A DNA stretch of 64,000 nucleotides. It comes from Saltatorellus ferox. Lineage in GTDB: Bacteria; Planctomycetota; UBA1135; GCA-002686595. Of this stretch, positions 40,467-52,492 are shown piece by piece. The translations under genes were made by a program, and so were the position numbers. A model generated the notes under the pieces. The model ran no database searches, was not told where the DNA came from, and saw only the letters and a list, made by a program, of their open reading frames with translations. The stretch spans positions 3,038,001 to 3,102,000 of the forward strand of contig CP036434.1 in the NCBI GenBank assembly GCA_007751475.1, written 5' to 3'. Within the stretch, counting starts at the first letter, position 1. Every line of letters begins with the position of its first letter.

Positions 40467-41543
40467 CTATCCCTGCCGCGGCTTCACGATGTTCCGATCG
40501 CAGCGCTCCCGGAGCTCGAAGGCTTGCTTGATGTCCGGGTCGTTGACCGTCGACGTCGGAGCGCGCATCTCCAGGAAGCGCGTGATCGAGGCACGGGCCT
40601 TCACGAAATCCCCCGCCTCGAAGAGCAGCTGGGCTTTCTGGGAGTGTGCCTGCGCGAGGTAGGGATCGAGCGCGATGATCTGATCGAGTTCGTCGATCGC
40701 GCCGCTGAGGTCCCCTTCCCTTCGGAGGGCGGTCGCGATGTAGAGGCGGGTCTTCACCTCGAACTCCGCGTTGGAGGCTCGGTTCTTGAAGAGTCGCTCC
40801 TCGCTGGCCGCCGTGATCTCGGTGTTGTCCAGTTCATTCGCCACGAGGCGCTGGGACGCCTGGATCGCGTCCACAAGGCTGCGTGCGTGGGCGATGCTTT
40901 CCTGGGTCCTGCCGAGGAGTGCGCTCGTCCGCACGAGGCCGTTGATGGCCTCGGGCTCGCCGCTCCGTAGCTCCAGCGATCGTTGGAAGCGGTCGTGGGC
41001 TTCCGACCAGTACTTCACGGCGGTCTCGTGCAGCTCGTCGGCGCGCGCCATCGGATCGGCAGCATCCGTACTGCGGTCGCCGCTACGGATCCCTTCGGAG
41101 GCTTCCTCGTAGAACATGCCCAGGCGTTCGACTGCCGCGCCCCAGCTCGCCTGGACCTTGAAGTCGTCCTTGGTCCGGATGCGCTTGAAGGTGTCGATGG
41201 CCACCTGGATGTCCTGGGCGTTGCCGCGGAGGAGGTTGCAGCGGCCGAAGATGAGCAGGAACTTCTCGTTGCCTGGATCGACCTCGAGGCCGTTGCGCGC
41301 CTGGACCTGGGCGCGATCGATGTCACCGAGGTCGTAGTAGCGGAGCGCGTTCTCGTAGAAGAGGCCCAGCTTCTGCTTGTCGGTCAAGCCCAGGTCGTCG
41401 CCCGGCTTGCGCGGACCCGAGGAGGAGCAGGACGTGAGCGTGGAGGCGGCTCCGAGGGAGGCGCCGAAGCAGAGCGCCCCCAGGAGGAGGGTGCGCGCTA
41501 GCGAGCGCGCGGGCAGACAGGGGCGACGGAGAGACTGGATCAT
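40467..41543 (-). CDS. TPR-containing lipoprotein
   Basis: This protein of 358 residues has a long basic n-region, a hydrophobic core and a lipobox LTSC (Cys39 in ASTLTSCSSSG). The body has TPR-like helices: ENALRYYDLGDIDRAQVQAR, NGLEVDPGNEKFLLIFGRCN, and AIDELDQIIALDPYLAQAHS followed by QKAQLLFEAGDFVKARA. It is probably anchored in a membrane and acts as a protein-binding scaffold, but the partners are unknown. It follows the NFACT gene by 16 bp on the same strand and may be co-transcribed with it. Confidence 0.78.
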   Translation of the reverse strand: MIQSLRRPCLPARSLARTLLLGALCFGASLGAASTLTSCSSSGPRKPGDDLGLTDKQKLGLFYENALRYYDLGDIDRAQVQARNGLEVDPGNEKFLLIFGRCNLLRGNAQDIQVAIDTFKRIRTKDDFKVQASWGAAVERLGMFYEEASEGIRSGDRSTDAADPMARADELHETAVKYWSEAHDRFQRSLELRSGEPEAINGLVRTSALLGRTQESIAHARSLVDAIQASQRLVANELDNTEITAASEERLFKNRASNAEFEVKTRLYIATALRREGDLSGAIDELDQIIALDPYLAQAHSQKAQLLFEAGDFVKARASITRFLEMRAPTSTVNDPDIKQAFELRERCDRNIVKPRQG

Positions 41544-41559
41544 GACGAGAGAGTGACGA

Positions 41560-43137
41560 CTAGCTCTTGGGATCGGGGGAGGGGCCGGAGCCGCGCAATA
41601 GAGCGCTCAGTCGCGCCGGTTGCACACGAACCTCCAGGATTCGGCCGCCCGAAAGGGTAACGAGTCCAGGCTTGGCCCCCTTGGGCTTGTGGAGATGCTT
41701 GCGCTGAACGACGTGGACCGGGGCTCGATCCGTGCCGCGGACGGGCGAGAAATGGATCGCCAGGTGGGCCGCGTCCAGGATCTCCTCCTGGTGGGGCTCC
41801 TGGCCCCGGGCGGTGCAGAGGATCACGTGGCTGCCGGGGACGTCGGCCGTGTGGAGCCAGTAGTCCGAGCCGCGGGCCAGCCGGATCGAGAGCGTGTCGT
41901 TGTCCCGGGCCGTCCGGCCCACCCGGATCTCGGAGCCCTTGCTGCCGATGAAGGTCCGGTAGGGCTTGCGCGGGGCGGGCTGCTTCTTCTTGCGGACGTC
42001 CGAGATCTGGCGCGGCTCCAGGAGACCCTGGGCGACGGCCTCGTCATCCACGGCCTCGGCGTCGAGGTCCGTGTCCTCGGCGCGCTCGGCGAGGGCCGTG
42101 AGTTCCAGGAGCCGCGACTCGGCGCGCTCGATCTCCTCCAGCACGGTCGACCGGGCACGCTCCAGCTTGTGGAAGCGATCGAACAGCTTCTGCACGTTCT
42201 CGTTGGGGGAGAGCTTCGGGTCCAGCTCGATTCTTCGCGTGGGCGCGCCTTCCTCGAACCAGTCCTGGACCTCGAGCACCGTCGCGCCGCGCGCGAACGT
42301 CCCGAGCATCGCCTTCACGAGTTCGCCGTCCTGGCGCACGCGATCGGCCTGGCTGGCGGCTTCCGCCTTGGCGCGCAAACCCCGCAGAAGGCCTTCGGCG
42401 CTGCCCATTCGCCGTTTGACGCGCTGACGCAGGGTGCGGCGTGCGTCCTCGGCGTGGGCTTCTTCGGCTTCCTGGCCCAGGGACGACTCGACCCGCCAGG
42501 AGAGCGGCGCGCGGTCCTTGACCTTGCCCGGTGGGGGCTCGGCCGGGGCGGGAAACGCCTCCTCGATCGAAGGGCCTGGATCGCTCGGCGGTGCGCCGAG
42601 TCCGGGGGCCTTCCACTCCTCGCCGATGACGAGCCGCGGTTCGGCGTTGCCCTTGCGCGGCGACTCCATCGCGACCGCCAGCACCTTGTCGCCCGAGCCG
42701 AGCAGCACCGCGTTGGCGCGACGCCCGAAGAGTTCGAGGAGGAGCGCGCGCTTGCCGCCCCCGGACTTGAACTCGACGATCACGATGCGGTCGCCCTTCA
42801 CCTGGGCGATGCGGCGTAGCTCTGCGCCCAGGAGTTCGTTTTCGAGCGCCTGGAAGAACGGCCCGATCGGACCGTCGTGTCGCTTCACGCGGCCCTGCTG
42901 GAGATGGATCCGGGGTGCGTTCGGGTCCGCGGCGAGCCGCATACGCAGGATGGGTGGGCCGTCGCCTGGCTCGGCCGAACCGCCGTGGTCCGCGGCGTGG
43001 GGCGCGGCGGGCGGCTCCAGAATGAGCAGAACGTCCCGGGGCGGCAGCCCCTGGACGTCCTTCACCGTCCAGCCGACGAGGATCGGCTGGAGTTCGCCGC
43101 AGAGCTCTGCGACGTGGCGGCTGGAGAGGCTATTCAG
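41560..43137 (-). CDS. NFACT family (RqcH/Rqc2-like) ribosome quality-control protein
   Basis: RqcH binds 50S subunits obstructed by peptidyl-tRNA and adds alanine tails. The N-terminal NFACT-N domain starts LNSLSSRHVAELCGELQPI and keeps the Asp-Arg pair (VKGDRIVIVEF) needed for tailing in Bacillus RqcH. A long coiled coil (EAEEAHAEDARRTLRQRVKR and ARSTVLEEIERAESRLLELT) follows. The NFACT-R/DUF814 domain carries RTFIGSKGSEIRVGRTARDN, then DYWLHTADVPGSHVIL. No ATG, GTG or TTG fits the natural N-terminus. A CTG at 43137, 1 nt after the ndk stop and behind an AAGGA, fits best. A GTG at 43212 would overlap ndk by 74 nt. The length is about 525 residues. Confidence 0.82.
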   Translation of the reverse strand: MNSLSSRHVAELCGELQPILVGWTVKDVQGLPPRDVLLILEPPAAPHAADHGGSAEPGDGPPILRMRLAADPNAPRIHLQQGRVKRHDGPIGPFFQALENELLGAELRRIAQVKGDRIVIVEFKSGGGKRALLLELFGRRANAVLLGSGDKVLAVAMESPRKGNAEPRLVIGEEWKAPGLGAPPSDPGPSIEEAFPAPAEPPPGKVKDRAPLSWRVESSLGQEAEEAHAEDARRTLRQRVKRRMGSAEGLLRGLRAKAEAASQADRVRQDGELVKAMLGTFARGATVLEVQDWFEEGAPTRRIELDPKLSPNENVQKLFDRFHKLERARSTVLEEIERAESRLLELTALAERAEDTDLDAEAVDDEAVAQGLLEPRQISDVRKKKQPAPRKPYRTFIGSKGSEIRVGRTARDNDTLSIRLARGSDYWLHTADVPGSHVILCTARGQEPHQEEILDAAHLAIHFSPVRGTDRAPVHVVQRKHLHKPKGAKPGLVTLSGGRILEVRVQPARLSALLRGSGPSPDPKS

Positions 43138-43138
43138 C

Positions 43139-43606
43139 CTACAGCTCTTCCTTGACGCTGTAGCGCCACTCGAGGTCGGCGGGCGTCCAGTCGGACAGCT
43201 CGCCCGCGTCACTGAACCACAGGCCGAGTTCGAACTTGGCCGTGTCCTCGGCGTCGGAAGCGTGGACGAGGTTGTTCGAGAAGCTCATGCCGTAGTCGCC
43301 GCGGATCGTGCCCGGGGCGGCTTCGCGGGCGTTCGTCTTGCCGACGAGCGTGCGGACGACGGCGATGGCGTCCTTGCCCTCGAGCGCCATGGCGCAGACG
43401 GGGCCGGAGCTCATGAAGTCGACGAGGTTGCCGTAGAAGGGACGCTCCTTGTGCACCTCGTAGTGCTTCTCGAGGAGCGAGCGCTCGAACGTGCGGGCCT
43501 TGAGGCCGACGATCTTGAGTCCCTTGGACTCGAAGCGGGCGATGATGGTGCCAACGAGGCCGCGCTGGACGGCATCGGGCTTGAGAAGGACGAGCGTGCG
43601 CTCCAC
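43139..43606 (-). CDS. ndk: Nucleoside diphosphate kinase
   Basis: Ndk balances nucleoside triphosphates through a phosphohistidine. From the GTG at 43606 the protein has 155 residues, a normal length. It begins [19 protein letters not shown] and has the substrate loop [23 protein letters not shown] and the active-site NLVHASDA with the catalytic His. Longer upstream frames lack homology. The NFACT gene follows almost without gap on the same strand. The ATP synthase operon is divergent, 240 bp away. Confidence 0.95.
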   Translation of the reverse strand: MERTLVLLKPDAVQRGLVGTIIARFESKGLKIVGLKARTFERSLLEKHYEVHKERPFYGNLVDFMSSGPVCAMALEGKDAIAVVRTLVGKTNAREAAPGTIRGDYGMSFSNNLVHASDAEDTAKFELGLWFSDAGELSDWTPADLEWRYSVKEEL

Positions 43607-43788
43607 AGGGGTCTCCGTTCGAAGAGGGGACGGCCGCGACGTACGCGACCTGGGTATCGGGTACCCCGGACAGGATGCCCGGGGGAATTCCGGCGGAGAA
43701 TAGCGGCACGGATGCCCTGTGGGGGAGCGTAGATTGGCGCAAGGCTGTCTTTTTGTTGAGCAGTCGCATCGTTTCCCGGGCCACTTCG

Positions 43789-43816
43789 TTGACCTCGGGG
43801 TGCGCATGCCTATCCT
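43789..43816 (+). promoter_or_regulatory. Candidate sigma-70 promoter of the ATP synthase operon
   Basis: TTGACC (43789-43794) and TATCCT (43811-43816) are separated by 16 bp. The boxes match the consensus at five and four of six positions, 31 bp upstream of the first AtpI-type gene and in the only long gap before the operon. It is a motif match only. Confidence 0.4.
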
Positions 43817-43846
43817 CGTTCGCGCAAACGCCGATTTTTCGACCCC

Positions 43847-44131
43847 ATGTCAGCACAAGACCATGAAGACCGACCCCCGAGTCATGGGGAGGCAGGTTCG
43901 AGGATGGATGCTGACGGCAACGGATTACCCGATGCCGACTGGGTCCGCGATCAGCGCAAGCAGGTGAACGCCGCGGGCGTCGGACTTCAGTTCGGCGCGG
44001 CCATCGTGGTGTTCGCTCTCGCGGGAAACTGGGCCGACGGGCGCTTCGGAACGAAGCCCTGGCTCCTGGTCCTCGGCGTTGCCCTCGGTTTCGCGGGCGG
44101 CACCATCTCGCTCCTCAAGAAGTTCAAATAG
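43847..44131 (+). CDS. AtpZ/AtpI-type ATP synthase accessory protein
   Basis: This protein of 94 residues has a polar start of about 40 residues and two TM helices ([20 protein letters not shown] and [20 protein letters not shown]), ending LLKKFK. This is the compact pattern of the F0F1 ATPase subunit family related to AtpZ, found just before AtpI in many atp operons. It is thought to help assemble the c-ring or handle Mg2+. It is the first gene of the operon, 23 bp before the second AtpI-like gene. Confidence 0.8.
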   Translation: MSAQDHEDRPPSHGEAGSRMDADGNGLPDADWVRDQRKQVNAAGVGLQFGAAIVVFALAGNWADGRFGTKPWLLVLGVALGFAGGTISLLKKFK

Positions 44132-44154
44132 CCCCCACGCATCCCCTCCCGTCC

Positions 44155-44835
44155 ATGCAGCGCATCGCCACATTCACCGCCATCGCCGCCGTTCTCGGCG
44201 CGTCGGTCGTGGCGTTGACGGGGACGTTTGCGCCGGATCCTGCGGTGTTCGATGCCGCGGGCGGTGTCGCGAGCGAAACCTCGAGCGGGGGGATGGACCG
44301 AAACTCGGCGGGGATTCTCGCCGGCGCTTTCATCGGCGCGGCCGTGGCGCTCCTGTCGCACACGCTCGTGGCAACGGCGCTGAAGTTCAGCACCGAGGCG
44401 GCGTTCAAGGCGCTGACGCTCGGCTTCTTCGCGAAGTGCCTCGGGGCCGTCCTGCCCTGGGCCGCGATGAACTACCTGCCCCAGGTCGGGCGGCTGGCCG
44501 ATTCGACGGCCTACCTCGTCGCTTTCGCGATCGTGGTGGTGCTCGTCCTCGGTGGCGGCCTCTTCGATCACCTCAAGGCGGTCTCGGACGGCAGCATCCT
44601 CAACGATTCGGATCGCCCCTCCGGGTCGGTCGAAGGCGGTGCGGACAAAAGTCCGACCGAAATCGAAGCCGATTCGAGCGATCCGCGTTCCGGTTCGGCA
44701 TTCTCTTTGCCTCGAAAGCCCACCGACGGTCCCCGCGGGACCACCACGGTCGGCTCTGTGTCCTCGGTTGCCCAAGCCGTTTCCTCCCCAGTCCATCCTC
44801 CTGGCTCCAGCGATACGCTGGAGAGCGCGACGTGA
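44155..44835 (+). CDS. AtpI-like membrane protein of the ATP synthase operon
   Basis: This protein of 226 residues has four hydrophobic helices (TFTAIAAVLGASVVALTG, ILAGAFIGAAVALLSHTLVA, ALTLGFFAKCLGAVLPWAAM, AYLVAFAIVVVLVLGGGLF), which matches the layout of AtpI, the chaperone for c-ring assembly. The sequence itself is not strongly conserved. A hydrophilic, Ser/Thr/Asp-rich tail of about 80 residues is unusual. The stop overlaps the GTG of atpB (GTGA), which couples the two. Confidence 0.68.
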   Translation: MQRIATFTAIAAVLGASVVALTGTFAPDPAVFDAAGGVASETSSGGMDRNSAGILAGAFIGAAVALLSHTLVATALKFSTEAAFKALTLGFFAKCLGAVLPWAAMNYLPQVGRLADSTAYLVAFAIVVVLVLGGGLFDHLKAVSDGSILNDSDRPSGSVEGGADKSPTEIEADSSDPRSGSAFSLPRKPTDGPRGTTTVGSVSSVAQAVSSPVHPPGSSDTLESAT

Positions 44836-45926
44836 GCATCTTCCGCCCGCTTGTGATGCTGGCCATTCTGGTCGGCGCCTGCTTCCTCGCTAACCGTCAC
44901 ACAGACCATCACAAGGTCCCGACGGTGACGGAGGACGGCGTCGAGCGCGTGGCGGAGCCGAGCTCCATCTTCACGACGCTCTACTACCACGTGATCCCGT
45001 CACCCATCGTCGCGGCTCACGGTGCTGACGCGCACGGTGCTGACGCGCACGGTGCTGACGCGCACGGTGCTGACGCGCACGGTGCTGACGCGCACGGTGT
45101 TGACGCGCACGGGCATGACGACCACGCGGGCGATGACCACGGCCACGCAGCCTCTGGGCCGCTCGTCTCGATCCCGTTCCCGGGCTTCCTGTCCGCCTTC
45201 GACGGCGATCCCCACAAGGACGGCACGCAGTTCGTCATGTACAACCTGCAGATCTTCCAGATCGCAGCGCTGCTCATGATTCTCGTCGCGTTCTCGGGCG
45301 TTCCGAGCTACCTGCGGACCGGCAAGGGAGACTACGTCTCGCGTCTGATGGGGGGCTTTGCCCTCTGGCTTCGCGACGATCTCGTCGAGCCCGCCATGGG
45401 CAAGGAACTCAGCGCCAAGCTACTGCCGCTGATGATGTTCCTGTTCTTCTTCATCCTGTTCATGAACGTGATGGGGCTCACGCCGATGTCGGTCACGCCG
45501 ACGGCGAGCATCTTCGTCACCGGCGCGCTCGCGCTGATCACGTTCACGCTGATGATCGTGGGCGGCATCATCGCCCAGGGGCCGGTCGACTTCTTCAAGA
45601 ACCTCGTGCCCCACGTGCCCGGGTTCCTCTGGCCCCTGATGTTCCTCATCGAGGTCGCCGGACTCATCATCAAGCCCGTCGCGCTGATGATTCGACTTTT
45701 CGCCACGATCACCGGCGGTCACCTCGTCGTGCTGTCGTTCATGGCGCTGATCTTCTTCTTCTGGTCTGCCTTCGGGTCGACGGTCGGTACCGCACTCAGC
45801 CCCGTCTGGGTCGGCTTCGCCGTCTTCATCATGATCATCGAGGCCTTCGTGGCGCTCGTGCAGGCCTACATCTTCACCCTCCTCTCTTCGCTGTTCATCG
45901 GCGCTGCGGTTCATCCGGAGCACTGA
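44832..45926 (+). CDS. atpB: ATP synthase Fo subunit a
   Basis: Subunit a forms the proton half-channels against the c-ring. The 364-residue protein starts at a GTG overlapping the upstream stop, with a hydrophobic first segment. A His/Asp-rich repeat region (residues 63-105) precedes the conserved part. The essential arginine lies in IKPVALMIRLFATITGGH, and the last helices are AFVALVQAYIFTLLSSLFIG. The N-terminal region of about 120 residues before VSIPFPGFLSAFDG is longer than in E. coli and probably lies outside the cytoplasm. The histidine repeat is encoded by a 15-bp tandem repeat. Confidence 0.93.
   Translation: MSIFRPLVMLAILVGACFLANRHTDHHKVPTVTEDGVERVAEPSSIFTTLYYHVIPSPIVAAHGADAHGADAHGADAHGADAHGADAHGVDAHGHDDHAGDDHGHAASGPLVSIPFPGFLSAFDGDPHKDGTQFVMYNLQIFQIAALLMILVAFSGVPSYLRTGKGDYVSRLMGGFALWLRDDLVEPAMGKELSAKLLPLMMFLFFFILFMNVMGLTPMSVTPTASIFVTGALALITFTLMIVGGIIAQGPVDFFKNLVPHVPGFLWPLMFLIEVAGLIIKPVALMIRLFATITGGHLVVLSFMALIFFFWSAFGSTVGTALSPVWVGFAVFIMIIEAFVALVQAYIFTLLSSLFIGAAVHPEH
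45018..45107 (+). repeat. Six 15-bp tandem repeats encoding HGADA
   Basis: Five identical units CACGGTGCTGACGCG and a sixth with one change (GTT for GCT) encode HGADA x5 and HGVDA in AtpB. HGHDDHAGDDHGHA follows directly. The repeat keeps the frame, and the near-perfect identity suggests an unstable copy number. Confidence 0.95.
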
Positions 45927-45955
45927 TCGGCGACGAGCTGACCTTATCACCCTGA

Positions 45956-46300
<345 letters not shown>

Positions 46301-46620
46301 GCCGCCCTTTCGGGGCGCTGCCGCCAGCCGGATGAACGGGAGTCTTCGGGCTCGCGCCGCCGGCGAGGTCACGCGCTTCGACAGGCCAGGGTCGCAAACG
46401 GTCCGGGCTCTCCCTGCTCGATGTAGTCGTCCTTCGGGGCCTCATCGGAATGGGGGAGTCCAGGCCGGGGCAACACGACTCGAGGGTCTTCCTTCGATGC
46501 GAGCTGTCCCACTCGATCTGGCCTCCTCAGGCGCCGCAGTCCGTAGCGCCTCCCCCGTACACCCCCTTCGTTCGAGATCCCTCGATCGACTTCTCCGCTG
46601 GACCGCCTCCTTCGGACGCC
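46301..46620 (+). other. Intergenic region between atpE and atpF
   Basis: This 320-bp stretch is unusually long for an atp operon. It starts with a stem-loop around GCCGCCCTTTCGGGGCGC (46301-46318), which may act as a processing or attenuation site that allows more subunit c to be made. An in-frame extension of atpF back to 46450 is open, but its translation has no b-subunit character. I see no other gene. Confidence 0.45.
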
Positions 46621-47160
46621 ATGCTGACGCACGCGATTCTAGAACGACTCCCGCTCCTCCTCGCTGAGGGCGGATTCAACGTCTTCGACCTGAACGGCGC
46701 AGGGAATTTCCTGTGGACGCTCATCATCTTCTTCCTGGCGCTGCCGCTGATGTGGAAGATGGTCTTCGGGCCGATCACGGCTGCCCTCATCGAGCGTGAC
46801 TCGAAGGCGTCCGCGGCCATTCATGCCGCAGAGGCCGCGAGCGAAGCCGCCGAGCGCAGCCGCGCCGAGGTCGAACTCGCGCTGGGCAACGCCAACGCCG
46901 AGGCCAAGAAGACGATCCAGGCCGCGACCTCGCGCGCCGAGGCCCGCGAGCGTGACATCATCGACACGGCCAAGAAAGAGGCCGACGCCATGGTGACCCA
47001 GGCTCGCTCGCAGATCCAGGCCGAGCGCGACAAGGCGCTGGCCGAGATTCGCGGTGAGGTCGTCGGACTCACGATGCAGGCGGCGACCCAGGTCCTCGGC
47101 CGCTCCGTCGGCAGCGAAGACGACCGTCGTCTCGCGCAGGACATCGTCGGAGCGAACTGA
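46621..47160 (+). CDS. atpF: ATP synthase Fo subunit b
   Basis: This 179-residue peripheral-stalk subunit has one TM helix (NFLWTLIIFFLALPLMWKMV, about residues 29-48). A long Ala/Glu-rich coiled coil follows (AIHAAEAASEAAERSRAEVE and EARERDIIDTAKKEADAMVT). I placed the start at the ATG at 46621, about 28 residues before the membrane helix. The TGA shares its last base with the ATG of atpH. No second b or b' subunit is present, so the stalk is probably a homodimer. Confidence 0.88.
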   Translation: MLTHAILERLPLLLAEGGFNVFDLNGAGNFLWTLIIFFLALPLMWKMVFGPITAALIERDSKASAAIHAAEAASEAAERSRAEVELALGNANAEAKKTIQAATSRAEARERDIIDTAKKEADAMVTQARSQIQAERDKALAEIRGEVVGLTMQAATQVLGRSVGSEDDRRLAQDIVGAN

Positions 47161-47720
47161 TGTCGAGCCCCGTCGCGATTTCGAACCCCGTCACCAGGCG
47201 CTGGGCCGAAGCTCTCTACGAGGTCGCCCAGAAGGCGAACGCCGTCGAGGACATCCAGCGCGACACCGAGCGACTGTCCTCCGAGGTCAGCTCGCCGGCC
47301 GTGGCTGCGTTCCTGTTCGGCAGCAGCGTCAGCCAGGAGGTCCGGCTCTCGAAGTTCGAGCCTCTTCTGAACGAGCTTCACCCGAAGACCCAGAGCTTCG
47401 TACGTCTGCTCTTCGAGAGGCGTCGTCTGGACGTCCTGACCGGCATCGGCCAGGCCTTCAAGGAAAAGGTCTACGCGGAAACCGGACGCGTCGAAGGCAT
47501 CTGTGAGGTCGTTCGCCCGCTCTCCGACGAGGACCTCTCCGGCCTCGAGGAGTCGGTGGGCAGGCGCCTCGGCAAGACCGTTGTGCTGAGCCAGCGCACC
47601 GTCCCTGAACTCATTGGAGGCGTCCGTGTGATCGTTGGCGCCCGACTGTTCGATGCGTCCGTTCAAGGCCGCCTCGAAAAACTCCGCGAACGACTGATGT
47701 CGTCGCCGCTGCCGAGCTGA
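47160..47720 (+). CDS. atpH: ATP synthase F1 subunit delta
   Basis: This protein of 186 residues joins the b stalk to the alpha3-beta3 head. The N-terminal OSCP-type helical domain begins NPVTRRWAEALYEVAQKANA, and the conserved C-terminal motif is ELIGGVRVIVGARLFDASVQ followed by GRLEKLRERL. Length and motifs are normal. The start shares a base with the atpF stop, which suggests coupled translation for 1:2 stoichiometry. A 123-bp gap follows before atpA. Confidence 0.92.
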   Translation: MSSPVAISNPVTRRWAEALYEVAQKANAVEDIQRDTERLSSEVSSPAVAAFLFGSSVSQEVRLSKFEPLLNELHPKTQSFVRLLFERRRLDVLTGIGQAFKEKVYAETGRVEGICEVVRPLSDEDLSGLEESVGRRLGKTVVLSQRTVPELIGGVRVIVGARLFDASVQGRLEKLRERLMSSPLPS

Positions 47721-47843
47721 CGAGACGCGCTCCGCCGAGCCCCTGGCCCGGCGAAGCGAACTCCCGGCACCCCAACCTTCCGAACACCAGCCCCTCTTCC
47801 TTCACCGGAACTCGCCCGACTCCATTTTCGGGCCCTTTGAACC

Positions 47844-49415
47844 ATGGACCTCCGACCCGCCGAAGTGACCTCCATCCTCGAAAAGGAAATCGAGGGATTC
47901 AGCCAGGACAGCGGAATGCAGAGCGTTGGCACCGTGCTGAGCGTCGGTGACGGCGTGGCACGCGTGTACGGCCTCGACGACTGCGTCATGAACGAGCTGC
48001 TCGAGTTCGGGGACGGCGTCCGCGGCGTGGCCCTGAACCTCGAGGAAGACAACGTCGGCTGCGTGCTCCTCGGCTCCGCCACCAAGGTGAAAGAAGGCCA
48101 GCAGGTGAAGGGCACCGGCCGGATCATCTCGGTTCCGACCGGTCCGCAGCTCCTCGGCCGCGTCGTCAACGCGCTCGGTGACCCGGTGGACGGCAAGGGG
48201 CCGCTCGGGACCTCGGAGGAGGACCTGCGTCCGATCGAGCAGCCTGCTCCCTCGGTGGTCGAGCGCCAGCCGGTCGACACCCCGATGCAGACCGGCATCA
48301 AGGCCATCGACGCCATGATCCCGATCGGCCGCGGCCAGCGCGAACTCATCATCGGTGACCGCCAGACGGGTAAGACCGCGCTGCTCATCGACACGATCCT
48401 CTCGCAGAAGACCACCGGTGGAGGCGATCCCGAGAACCCCAGCCAGGTCATCTGCATCTACGTCGCCGTCGGCCAGAAGCAGTCCACGGTCGTCGACATC
48501 GTGAAGCGCCTCGAAGCCGAAGGCGCGATGAAGTACTCGATCGTCGTCAGCGCGTCGGCCATCGACGAGGCGTCCATGCAGTACCTCAGCTGCTACGCCG
48601 GCTGCACGATGGGCGAGCGCTTCCGCGACGAGGGTCGCGACGTCGTCATCTTCTACGATGACCTTTACAAGCAGGCGCTCGCGTACCGCCAGGTCATGCT
48701 GCTCCTGCGTCGTCCGCCCGGTCGCGAGGCGTTCCCGGGTGACGTGTTCAACCTGCACAGCCGCCTCCTCGAGCGCGCGGCGCGCCTTTCGGACGAGGCT
48801 CCGAAGATCAACCCGCGCTACAAGGCGGGCGGTGGCTCGCTGACGGCCCTCCCGGTCGTCGAGACCCAGGAAGGCGACGTTTCGGCGTACATCCCGACCA
48901 ACGTGATCTCGATCACCGACGGCCAGATCTTCCTGGAGGGCAGCCTGTTCAACGCCGGTATCCGTCCCGCCGTGAACGCCGGTATCTCGGTGTCGCGCGT
49001 GGGTGGTGCGGCGCAGATCCCGCCGATGAAGAAGACCGCCGGTTCCCTTCGCCTCGATCTGGCCCAGTACCGCGAACTCCAGGCCTTCGCCCAGTTCGGT
49101 TCGGACCTCGATGCCGCCACGCAGCGCAAGCTGACCCGCGGTGAGCGTCTCGTCGAGATCCTCAAGCAGCACCAGTACCAGCCGGTGGAAGTCGCCGACC
49201 AGGTCATGGTCATCTTCGCCGGTACGTCCGGCGCGCTGGACTCGATCCTGGCCTCGGACGTCCGTGAGTTCGAGAAGCAGTACATCGCGTACATGCACGA
49301 CACGCACCCGGAGGCCGCCGAGGCCATCCGCACCGCGAAGAAGGACATTCCCGACGAAGTGAAGGCTCAGCTCAAGGCAGCTGCCGACGTCATCAAGAAG
49401 CAAATGGGCGCGTGA
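47844..49415 (+). CDS. atpA: ATP synthase F1 subunit alpha
   Basis: This 523-residue non-catalytic nucleotide-binding subunit has an N-terminal helix [19 protein letters not shown], Walker A GDRQTGKT (171-178), [12 protein letters not shown] and the late motif [17 protein letters not shown]. An insertion-like [16 protein letters not shown] follows Walker A. All landmarks of the family are present. The leader has no Shine-Dalgarno sequence (CCCTTTGAACC before ATG), typical for this window. Confidence 0.97.
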   Translation: MDLRPAEVTSILEKEIEGFSQDSGMQSVGTVLSVGDGVARVYGLDDCVMNELLEFGDGVRGVALNLEEDNVGCVLLGSATKVKEGQQVKGTGRIISVPTGPQLLGRVVNALGDPVDGKGPLGTSEEDLRPIEQPAPSVVERQPVDTPMQTGIKAIDAMIPIGRGQRELIIGDRQTGKTALLIDTILSQKTTGGGDPENPSQVICIYVAVGQKQSTVVDIVKRLEAEGAMKYSIVVSASAIDEASMQYLSCYAGCTMGERFRDEGRDVVIFYDDLYKQALAYRQVMLLLRRPPGREAFPGDVFNLHSRLLERAARLSDEAPKINPRYKAGGGSLTALPVVETQEGDVSAYIPTNVISITDGQIFLEGSLFNAGIRPAVNAGISVSRVGGAAQIPPMKKTAGSLRLDLAQYRELQAFAQFGSDLDAATQRKLTRGERLVEILKQHQYQPVEVADQVMVIFAGTSGALDSILASDVREFEKQYIAYMHDTHPEAAEAIRTAKKDIPDEVKAQLKAAADVIKKQMGA

Positions 49416-49496
49416 TCGGGCCGTGGGGGTCGACCATCCGGTTGACCGCCCGCTCCACGAATCACCCAACCGCTCAAACCCAAGTCGGCGAACGAT

Positions 49497-51979
<2,483 letters not shown>

Positions 51980-52035
51980 TTCGACCTTCCCCCGTCACGA
52001 CCCAGCACACCGTCTCGAACGAGCGACCGATTTCC

Positions 52036-52458
52036 ATGGCCGGCACCCTCTCCATCCGCGTGATCACGCCCGAGCGCATCCTCCTGGATACGACTTGCTC
52101 GAGCGTCAGCTTTCCCACCGTCGACGGCAGCGTCGGTGTGCTGTCGGGGCACGCCCCGATGGTGGCGGCGATCGGTGTGGGGGAGCTGGCCTACAAGACG
52201 GAAAGCGGCGCGGCGGACTCGGTGTTCGTCGCGGGCGGCTTCGCTGAGGTGCGCGACAACGTGGTGCGCATCGTGACGGACACCTCGGAGCCTGCCTCCG
52301 AGATCGACGTGGAGCGCGCGGTGAAGGCAGCTGAACGCGCCCGTCGCCGACTCGAGCAGTTCGAGTCGAGCGAGGGCGAGAAGCTGGATATACTGCGCGC
52401 CCGCGCCTCGCTGTCTCGCGCGCTCATGCGCGAGCTGATCGCGAAGAAACGTAGATAG
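52036..52458 (+). CDS. atpC: ATP synthase F1 subunit epsilon
   Basis: This 140-residue protein has the beta-sandwich start LSIRVITPERILLDTTCSSV and GVLSGHAPMVAAIGVGEL. The C-terminal helical hairpin (EIDVERAVKAAERARRRLEQ and LRARASLSRALMRELIAKKR) can inhibit ATP hydrolysis by extending along gamma. It is the last subunit gene, and aspS begins 34 bp later and may be on the same transcript. Confidence 0.93.
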   Translation: MAGTLSIRVITPERILLDTTCSSVSFPTVDGSVGVLSGHAPMVAAIGVGELAYKTESGAADSVFVAGGFAEVRDNVVRIVTDTSEPASEIDVERAVKAAERARRRLEQFESSEGEKLDILRARASLSRALMRELIAKKRR

Positions 52459-52492
52459 TCGCGCGAAGGAATTTGCGCGCTTCGGCACTCAT

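Noticed and set aside
45018..45107. CRISPR-like repeat array
   Set aside because: The units are contiguous, 15 bp long, in frame within atpB and have no spacers.
46450..46620. N-terminal extension of AtpF
   Set aside because: The added 57 residues are Pro/Ser-rich without signal or helix character; the ATG at 46621 gives a normal b subunit.
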